10,496 nucleotides of DNA from an uncultured Ruminococcus sp. GTDB taxonomy: Bacteria > Bacillota > Clostridia > Oscillospirales > Ruminococcaceae. This document shows positions 5,561 to 10,496 of the stretch, piece by piece. Under the pieces are notes generated by a model. That model saw only the letters and a program-made list of their open reading frames with translations. It ran no database searches and was not told where the DNA came from. Each line of letters begins with the position of its first letter. Positions within the stretch are counted from its first letter, which is position 1. The position numbers and the translations under genes are program-made. The stretch lies in assembly GCA_946531975.1 (NCBI GenBank), contig CAMNAY010000038.1:1-10496 (forward strand), in the 5' to 3' direction.

Positions 5561-7006
5561 ATGAACAAACGTATCATCTGTACAGCGGCAGCACTGATGC
5601 TGACGTGGGGCTGCATCCCGTCACAACGCAGCACGGCAGCGGACTCCGCACGGCAAAGCACAGATGTGCGGCTGCTCCGTGACTGGCTGCTCGGCACGGA
5701 ACAGCTCTCTGCGGAGCAGGCAGAAGCCGCCGACCAAAACGGCGACGGCAGACTGAATGCCGCCGACCTGACGCTCCTGAAGCGTGCGCTGCTGCATGCG
5801 CAGAGCAGCGCAGCACCCTGCTGGCAGGATGAATTTGACGGCAGTACGCTCGATCTGACCAAGTGGAGCTATGAGCTTGGCAACTGGAAGCTGGATGCGA
5901 ACGGAAACTACATCACAAACGGCTGGGGCAACAATGAGCAGGAATTCTATACGGATTCCAATGCCTCCGTGCATGACGGAATCCTGACGATCGCAGCGCG
6001 GAAGGAAACGCATACCGATCCGGTGCAGGGCAGCTATGACTACACCTCGGCGCGGCTCAGCACACAGCATCGGTTCTCGGTCTGCGGCGGCAGGATCGAA
6101 GTGCGCGCCCGATGCGACGCGGGCAAATCACTCTGGCCTGCAATCTGGATGCTGCCGGAGGACAGCGCTTACGGCGGCTGGGCAGCTTCCGGCGAGATCG
6201 ACATTATGGAGGGCTGGGGCAGTACACCGGAGCGCATCTGCGGCACGGTCCACTTCGGGGACGTCTGGCCGAACAACACCTATCTGACGAATGAATACCG
6301 GTTCCCTGCGGGCGAATCAGCCGCAGGCTGGCATGTCTACGCGATCGAATGGGAGCGCGGCGAGATCCGCTGGTATGTCGATGATGTGCTGTACAGCACA
6401 CAGTCAGACTGGTATTCCGCAAATCACGCATATCCGGCGCCGTTCGATCAGAATTTCTATCTCATTCTGAATCTCGCGGTCGGCGGGCATTTCGACGGCG
6501 TAGACGGCATTTATGCAGACCCTTCCGTCTTCGCGGACGGAGAAAAACATTTCGAGATCGACTATGTGCGCGTCTATGACAGCGGCGGGTTTTCGCCGTC
6601 TCCGGTGACGTCTCTGCCGCTCGAAGCATATATCGAAGGCGCCTCTGCCGGTCTCGTCAACAAGGACGGTTCCTCGGTCATTCAGGTGCAGAATGCCGGT
6701 TCATTGGAGTACGCGGTCATGGGGCTGGTGCGCGGACAGAAGGTTCATGCAGGCGAGACCCGCACGCTCTCCTTCGATGCGTCGGCAACGGTCCCGCGCA
6801 GCATGGTCGTGACCGCAGAGGATGCGTCCTACACAAGGCTGCTCGACCAGAAGGTCACACTGACGCAGGAGCCGGTGCATTACAGCTTTGCCGTCACCTT
6901 CGCGGAGGATCTGTCCGTCGATCTGAAATTCCAGCTCGGCAATATCGACGGTGCCGCGGCACTCGGAGACCATACCGTGACGCTCGCAAATATCACATGG
7001 GAATAA
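5561..7006 (+). CDS. Secreted GH16 endo-beta-glucanase (beta-1,3 or beta-1,3-1,4) with N-terminal dockerin and C-terminal CBM-like domain
   Basis: The 481-residue enzyme cuts internal bonds of beta-1,3-glucan or mixed-linkage glucan. Start ATG 5561 follows AAGGGGG (5547-5553) by seven bases and gives a proper signal peptide (residues 1-26, likely cleaved after STA); earlier TTG 5543 and ATG 5555 fit less well. Residues about 27-80 are a dockerin. Its second calcium loop is good (D58, N60, D62, G63, D69), followed by LTLLKRALL. Its first loop is degenerate, keeping only D28, D35 and the helix LLRDWLLG. Residues about 86-340 are GH16, with the catalytic motif GEIDIMEGWG: nucleophile E212, helper D214, acid/base E217. 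Residues about 350-481 resemble a CBM4/9/22-type beta-sandwich that would bind the polysaccharide. A cysteine at residue 18 does not form a normal lipobox. No terminator follows, so transcription probably continues into the nitroreductase gene. Glucanase linkage specificity cannot be read from sequence alone. Confidence 0.93.
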   Translation: MNKRIICTAAALMLTWGCIPSQRSTAADSARQSTDVRLLRDWLLGTEQLSAEQAEAADQNGDGRLNAADLTLLKRALLHAQSSAAPCWQDEFDGSTLDLTKWSYELGNWKLDANGNYITNGWGNNEQEFYTDSNASVHDGILTIAARKETHTDPVQGSYDYTSARLSTQHRFSVCGGRIEVRARCDAGKSLWPAIWMLPEDSAYGGWAASGEIDIMEGWGSTPERICGTVHFGDVWPNNTYLTNEYRFPAGESAAGWHVYAIEWERGEIRWYVDDVLYSTQSDWYSANHAYPAPFDQNFYLILNLAVGGHFDGVDGIYADPSVFADGEKHFEIDYVRVYDSGGFSPSPVTSLPLEAYIEGASAGLVNKDGSSVIQVQNAGSLEYAVMGLVRGQKVHAGETRTLSFDASATVPRSMVVTAEDASYTRLLDQKVTLTQEPVHYSFAVTFAEDLSVDLKFQLGNIDGAAALGDHTVTLANITWE

Positions 7007-7033
7007 GGCATCCCGCATCTTCAAGGCAGTCCG

Positions 7034-7054
7034 CCGGTCATGCGACCGGTATGC
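7034..7054 (+). repeat. Hairpin overlapping an imperfect direct repeat before the nitroreductase
   Basis: CCGGTC (7034-7039) and GACCGG (7044-7049) form a perfect 6-bp stem with an ATGC loop. The same bases form a direct repeat: CCGGTCATGC (7034-7043) and CCGGTATGC (7046-7054), differing by one missing base. No T-run follows, so it is not a terminator. It may be an operator or an RNA processing/stability element between the GH16 and nitroreductase genes. Confidence 0.5.
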
Positions 7055-7080
7055 AAATCACAACAAAAGGAGAAGATATC

Positions 7081-7599
7081 ATGGAAGCAATCGAAAATCT
7101 GTTGACCAGAAGAAGCATCCGGCAGTTCAAGGCAGAGCCGCTCCCGAAGGAGCTGATCGCGAAGATCATCGAAGCCGGAACCTATGCACCGACCGGCATG
7201 AACTGGCAGTCGCCGGTCATTCTCGCCGTAACCGATCCCGCACTGCGTGACCGCATTTCCGCATGGAACGCCAAAATCATCGGCACGGACACCGACCCGT
7301 TTTACGGCGCACCGGTCATACTGATCGTACTTGCGGACAAATCCAAGCCGACCTACATCTATGACGGCAGTCTGGTGATGGGCAATCTGATGAATGCCGC
7401 ACATGCATACGGCGTCGCAAGCTGCTGGATCCACCGTGCAAAAGAGGAATTCGAGTCAGAGGAAGGCAAGGCACTGCTGAAGGCGCTCGGCATCGAGGGC
7501 GATTATGAGGGCATCGGTCACTGCATCCTCGGCTATGCGGACTGTGACCCGCAGCCTGCCCGCCCGCGCAAGGACAATTACGTATACTGGGCAGAGTGA
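7081..7599 (+). CDS. Small nitroreductase-family flavoprotein
   Basis: The 172-residue protein belongs to the FMN-dependent nitroreductase family, cytoplasmic enzymes that use NAD(P)H to reduce nitro-aromatics, quinones or other acceptors. Visible marks are the N-terminal FMN-binding RRSIRQF (10-16), the segment YAPTGMNWQSP (35-45) that packs against the flavin, and the C-terminal GYADCDPQPARPRKDN (151-166) typical of the short family members. At 172 residues it is at the small end of the family. Start ATG 7081 is chosen because AAGGAG (7067-7072) lies eight bases upstream; an in-frame ATG at 6997 overlaps the GH16 stop and would add a non-conserved, non-hydrophobic extension. It follows GH16 by 74 bases without a terminator and precedes the ABM gene by 23 bases. 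The true substrate cannot be told. Confidence 0.92.
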   Translation: MEAIENLLTRRSIRQFKAEPLPKELIAKIIEAGTYAPTGMNWQSPVILAVTDPALRDRISAWNAKIIGTDTDPFYGAPVILIVLADKSKPTYIYDGSLVMGNLMNAAHAYGVASCWIHRAKEEFESEEGKALLKALGIEGDYEGIGHCILGYADCDPQPARPRKDNYVYWAE

Positions 7600-7622
7600 T
7601 CCCGAACGGAGGAAATGCAGCG

Positions 7623-7919
7623 ATGAAACAGTTTGTAGAGGTGCATTATCTGGTGAAATCCGGTATGCGGCAGGCATTTTATGACGCACTGATGCGGAGC
7701 GGAATCGCAGCGGCGTCGCGCGCAGAGGCAGGCAACGAGAAATACGACTACTATTTCAGCCCCGAAAACGAAAATGAGCTGCTCCTTCTCGAAATCTGGA
7801 GCAGCCGGGATGCCGTACAGCAGCACGGAGAAACCGCACACTTCAAGGCGCTCGGCGCGCTGAAGACCGAATTCGTCACCGATACCGTCATCCGCCGGTA
7901 TGAGATTTCCGCAGATTAA
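7623..7919 (+). CDS. ABM-domain protein (antibiotic biosynthesis monooxygenase fold, YgiN-like)
   Basis: This 98-residue protein has the dimeric ferredoxin-like ABM fold: an N-terminal strand (KQFVEVHYLVKSG), then GNEKYDYYFSPENENELLLLEIWSS (37-61), and the signature histidines in QQHGETAHFKAL (66-77). Members are small cytoplasmic monooxygenases or quinol-oxidising enzymes acting on aromatic polyketides, quinols or haem, usually without a bound cofactor. Start ATG 7623 follows GGAGGA (7608-7613) by nine bases; a GTG at 7596 overlapping the nitroreductase stop is less likely. The 23-base gap shows tight coupling to the nitroreductase. Reduction of a quinone by the flavoprotein and oxidation of the quinol by the ABM protein would form a cycle, as proposed for related YgiN/MdaB pairs in E. 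coli; here that is inference. Confidence 0.88.
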   Translation: MKQFVEVHYLVKSGMRQAFYDALMRSGIAAASRAEAGNEKYDYYFSPENENELLLLEIWSSRDAVQQHGETAHFKALGALKTEFVTDTVIRRYEISAD

Positions 7920-7931
7920 AAAAGAATTCAG

Positions 7932-7943
7932 AAATCATGATTT
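7932..7943. promoter_or_regulatory. 12-bp perfect palindrome upstream of the GH30 promoter
   Basis: AAATCATGATTT is a perfect inverted repeat 26 bases upstream of the -35 box, in an AT-rich stretch that contrasts with the surrounding GC-rich genes. Its size and position suit a dimeric regulator binding site. No regulator gene is in the window, so the role is inferred. Confidence 0.4.
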
Positions 7944-7969
7944 TGTCTAGTAACAATTAGTTTTGTGCT

Positions 7970-7999
7970 TTGACATTCTGTATATCATCGTGATACAAT
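7970..7999 (+). promoter_or_regulatory. Sigma-A promoter with extended -10 for the GH30-GH43 gene
   Basis: TTGACA (7970-7975) is a perfect -35; TACAAT (7994-7999) is the -10 with an 18-base spacer, and TG at 7991-7992 gives an extended -10. The predicted start is near 8006, within the hairpin at 7999-8025, giving a leader of about 45 bases. The box pattern closely matches the promoter at 2740-2768. Confidence 0.82.
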
Positions 8000-8031
8000 A
8001 AGATTGGCTGTAACAGCCAATCTTATTTTTT
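7999..8031 (+). terminator. Intrinsic terminator of the GH16-nitroreductase-ABM operon, overlapping the GH30 transcription start
   Basis: TAAGATTGGCTG (7999-8010) pairs perfectly over 12 bp with CAGCCAATCTTA (8014-8025), with a TAA loop and six T (8026-8031). It lies 80 bases after the ABM stop codon. The left arm begins on the last base of the GH30 -10 box, so read-through from upstream makes the full terminator, while RNA started near 8006 would keep only the inner GGCTG/CAGCC stem. Confidence 0.88.
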
Positions 8032-8050
8032 CACCTTAGGGGGTACACCA

Positions 8051-10496
8051 ATGAAACAGAGAAACAAACTCAAGCGGGCTGCCGCGTTCGTCGTCAGCGC
8101 CGCCGCTCTGCTGACAGGAAGCGTAACAGCGTTTCCGGAACAGGTCAGCGTCAATGCGGCGGACTGTGTGATCGACACCGGCACGACCTACCAGACCATT
8201 CGCGGATTCGGCGGCATCAACCATCCCGAATGGGCAGGCGACCTGACCTCATCGCAGCGTGAGACAGCGTTCGGCAACGGCACCAATCAGCTCGGCTTTA
8301 CGATGCTTCGTGTCTTCGTGAATCCGGACAAAAACCAGTGGAGCAAAGCCGTCCCGACCGCAAAGTATGCGTCTGAACATGATGTCACGGTCTTCGCATC
8401 ACCCTGGGAGCCGCCCTCCAGCCTCGCAGAGAGCGGAAACGGCAAAGGCAAGCTGCATCTGCCTTCCAGAAATTACGGTGCCTATGCACAGCACCTCAAT
8501 GATTTCGGAACGTACATGAAGCAGAACGGCGTCAATCTGTACTCGATCTCCGTGCAGAACGAACCGGATTACGCACACGACTGGACCTACTGGTCTACGG
8601 ACGAGGCAACTGCATTCATCGCAGACTACGGCGACAAGATCACCAGCACACGGCTGATGTCGCCCGAATCGTTCCAGTTCTCGCCGGACGGCGCCTCATG
8701 GATCAGCGGCGGCGACGGCGGAAAGCGGTTCTACAAGAAGATCATGCAGAATTCCAAGGCAATGGCAAACTGCGACGTCTTCGGCACCCACTTCTACGGC
8801 ACCACGAGAGACTGGATGGATTATCCGGATCTCGAAAAATGCGGCAAGGAGCTCTGGATGACGGAGGTCTATGTCCCGAACAGCGACGAGAAATCCTCCG
8901 ACAGATTCCCCGAAGCACTCGCCGTTGCCGAGAATATCCACAACGGCATGACCGTCAGCAACCTCAGCGCGTATGTCTGGTGGTACATCAGAAGACAGTA
9001 CGGTCCGATGAACGAGGACGGCTCAGTCTCCAAGCGCGGCGCAATGATGGCACAGTATTCCAAGTGGATCCGTCCGGGTGCGGTGCGCATCGGCGCAACC
9101 GAATTCCCCGAAGGCAAGAATTATGTCGCGATGGATACCAAGAAAGGCAATTACGGCAGCCTTCAGACCATGGTCTCCGCCTACAAGCTCGACAAACAGA
9201 TCACGGTCGTCGCAATCAACCCGACACCGAACGCAAAGACCCAGAGCTTCTCGCTCAAGCGCGGTGAGACGATCTACGGCATGGAGGCATATCACACCAC
9301 CGGCAGCGAGAACTTCCGTGCAACCTCCGCACCGAGCTATAACGGCAGCAGCTTTACGGCATCGCTCCCCGCACAGTCTGTGACGACCTTCGTCATCAGC
9401 ACCGGCGAGGTCAAGCCGATCGAGCCCGATGCCAACGGTTACTACTTCCACGATACCTTCGAGAGCAGCACCGACAGCTGGGCAGGCAGAGGCAGCGCGG
9501 CTGTCTCCTCCGCAAGCGGTCAGGCATATGCCGGCAGCAAGGCACTGGAAGTCACCGGCAGAGAGAAGGCATGGAACGGCGCACAGAAGGAGCTGGATAC
9601 CAGAGCATTCAAGGCAGGCACAGAGTACAGCTTCAGCGTCTGTGCATACAGCGATACCCAGCAGAATATGATGCTCTCGCTGCAATATACCGACGCCTCC
9701 GGTGAGGTCAAGTACGATCACATCGCAAATGCGGAATCCTACGGCGGCTATGTCCAGCTCGCAAATACCAATTACAAGATTCCCGAAGGGGCTACCTCTC
9801 CGGTCCTCTATGTCGAATCTGAGAGCGGCTCCGGCAGCTTCTATATCGACGAAGCAATCGGCGCAGTCGCAGGCACTGCGATCGACGGTCCCAAGGCAGT
9901 GAAATTCCTCCTCGGTGACGTCAACAGCGACGGCACGATCAATGCCGCAGACCTGACCCTTGCAAAGCGTTACTTCGCAAAGAGCTTCCCCGACCGCATC
10001 TCTCAGCGCGCAGCAGACGTCGATCAGAGCGGTACGGTCGATGCGACAGACATCACGCTGCTCCGCGATTTCCTCGTGACTCAAATCACCGAATTCCCGG
10101 TCGCGGAAAAACCGATCCCGCAGGTTGATTTCAACGAAATGGCACAGAAATTCGGCAGCGTCAGCCTCGCAAAATCCTATAAGAACGCAAACGAAAACAA
10201 CCCGCTGATCTCGCAGTATTTCGGCGCAGACCCCGGCGTCATGGAGTATGACGGCAGAGTCTATATCTACATGACCGACGACCACATGCTCTATGAAAAC
10301 GGCAATCCGTCCAAGGAAGTATACAGCACGATCAACTGCCTGCGCTGCATCTCCTCCGACGACATGGTCAACTGGACCGACCACGGCCTCATCAATGTCG
10401 CGGGACAGAACGGCATCGCAAAATGGGCGGGCAACTCCTGGGCACCGACCGCCTGCCACAAGAAGATCCACGGCAAGGAAAAATTCTTCCTCTACT
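8051..10496 (+). CDS. Secreted bifunctional xylan-degrading enzyme: GH30 glucuronoxylanase - CBM22 - dockerin - GH43 (3' end beyond the window)
   Basis: The frame is open from ATG 8051 to the window edge (815 residues seen, no stop). AGGGGG (8038-8043) lies seven bases before the start. Residues 1-36 are a signal peptide (cleavage likely after VNA). Residues about 38-452 are GH30, subfamily 8-like: acid/base E171 in VQNEPD, nucleophile E272 in WMTEVY, and VWWYIRRQYG (309-318), whose arginine in B. subtilis XynC binds the glucuronic acid side group. This suggests an endo-xylanase that needs glucuronoxylan. Residues about 463-606 are CBM22 (xylan binding; DTFESSTDSWAGRGS, VTGREKAWNGA, FYIDEA). 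Residues 621-680 are a full dockerin with calcium loops D623/N625/D627/D634 and D656/D658/S660/D667. From about 690 a GH43 beta-propeller begins (GADPGVMEYDGR, catalytic base probably D728; WAGNSWAPTA), possibly an arabinofuranosidase or xylosidase. The dockerin between two catalytic modules would tether both to the cellulosome. Confidence 0.93.
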   Translation, partial: MKQRNKLKRAAAFVVSAAALLTGSVTAFPEQVSVNAADCVIDTGTTYQTIRGFGGINHPEWAGDLTSSQRETAFGNGTNQLGFTMLRVFVNPDKNQWSKAVPTAKYASEHDVTVFASPWEPPSSLAESGNGKGKLHLPSRNYGAYAQHLNDFGTYMKQNGVNLYSISVQNEPDYAHDWTYWSTDEATAFIADYGDKITSTRLMSPESFQFSPDGASWISGGDGGKRFYKKIMQNSKAMANCDVFGTHFYGTTRDWMDYPDLEKCGKELWMTEVYVPNSDEKSSDRFPEALAVAENIHNGMTVSNLSAYVWWYIRRQYGPMNEDGSVSKRGAMMAQYSKWIRPGAVRIGATEFPEGKNYVAMDTKKGNYGSLQTMVSAYKLDKQITVVAINPTPNAKTQSFSLKRGETIYGMEAYHTTGSENFRATSAPSYNGSSFTASLPAQSVTTFVISTGEVKPIEPDANGYYFHDTFESSTDSWAGRGSAAVSSASGQAYAGSKALEVTGREKAWNGAQKELDTRAFKAGTEYSFSVCAYSDTQQNMMLSLQYTDASGEVKYDHIANAESYGGYVQLANTNYKIPEGATSPVLYVESESGSGSFYIDEAIGAVAGTAIDGPKAVKFLLGDVNSDGTINAADLTLAKRYFAKSFPDRISQRAADVDQSGTVDATDITLLRDFLVTQITEFPVAEKPIPQVDFNEMAQKFGSVSLAKSYKNANENNPLISQYFGADPGVMEYDGRVYIYMTDDHMLYENGNPSKEVYSTINCLRCISSDDMVNWTDHGLINVAGQNGIAKWAGNSWAPTACHKKIHGKEKFFLY

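Noticed and set aside
5561..5620. Possible lipoprotein signal in the GH16 protein (Cys at residue 18)
   Set aside because: The bases around the cysteine give TWG-C rather than a lipobox with Leu at -3; an ordinary cleavage after STA at residue 26 fits better and matches a cellulosomal enzyme.
5347..5862. 171-codon minus-strand open frame over the spacer and GH16 start
   Set aside because: It overlaps the GH16 signal peptide and dockerin, runs through terminator and promoter elements, and its Ser/Ala/Arg-rich product has no family features.
9023..10471. Open frame of 482 codons on the minus strand opposite the GH30-GH43 gene
   Set aside because: The + strand encodes clear CBM22, dockerin and GH43 modules across the whole span; the reverse product is a Cys/Ala/Asp-rich shadow.
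1..10496. CRISPR arrays, insertion sequences, phage genes, tRNA or rRNA
   Set aside because: No regularly spaced repeats, transposase motifs, terminal inverted repeats or RNA gene cores were seen on either strand.

Overview
The window looks like chromosome of a fibre-degrading anaerobic Firmicute of the Ruminococcus type (Oscillospiraceae). The grounds are two polysaccharidases carrying ruminococcal-style dockerin modules, an IspH protein fused to ribosomal protein S1 domains (an arrangement known from Clostridia), strong AGGAGG/AGGGGG ribosome binding sites, and fairly high GC. The genes sampled by eye are about 55-60% GC, which would suit something near R. champanellensis better than R. albus or R. 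flavefaciens; this species-level hint is inference. All genes are on the + strand.

Layout. (1) 3-2622: the C-terminal end of a D,D-carboxypeptidase (peptidoglycan trimming), then a 688-residue IspH-S1 fusion (isoprenoid synthesis plus RNA-binding S1 domains), closed by an intrinsic terminator. Inside the fusion gene are an AT-rich island with a promoter-like sequence and, at the domain junction, a Shine-Dalgarno sequence with an in-frame ATG, so the S1 half might also be made separately. (2) 2740-5339: a near-consensus promoter, a small two-helix membrane protein of unknown function, and a membrane-anchored protein joining a solute-binding fold to a von Willebrand A (VWA) domain, closed by a strong terminator. 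(3) 5340-5560: a noncoding stretch with an imperfect long hairpin, competing pairings and a GC-rich terminator, then a promoter. (4) 5561-7919: a secreted dockerin-GH16-CBM glucanase, then a small nitroreductase and an antibiotic biosynthesis monooxygenase (ABM)-fold protein, apparently co-transcribed. (5) 7920-10496: a palindrome, a promoter whose predicted start lies inside the upstream operon's terminator hairpin, and a very large secreted enzyme, GH30 glucuronoxylanase - CBM22 - dockerin - GH43, which runs off the window.

The two dockerin enzymes suggest cellulosome-type attack on plant cell wall: mixed-linkage or beta-1,3-glucan (GH16) and glucuronoarabinoxylan (GH30 plus GH43). The nitroreductase/ABM pair may handle quinones or other small redox-active aromatics. 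No rRNA, tRNA, insertion sequence, CRISPR array or phage gene was seen. Nothing here is clearly a wholly new system. The best leads are the possible separate expression of S1 from within ispH, the structured RNA before the GH16 gene, and the terminator/promoter overlap before the GH30 gene.
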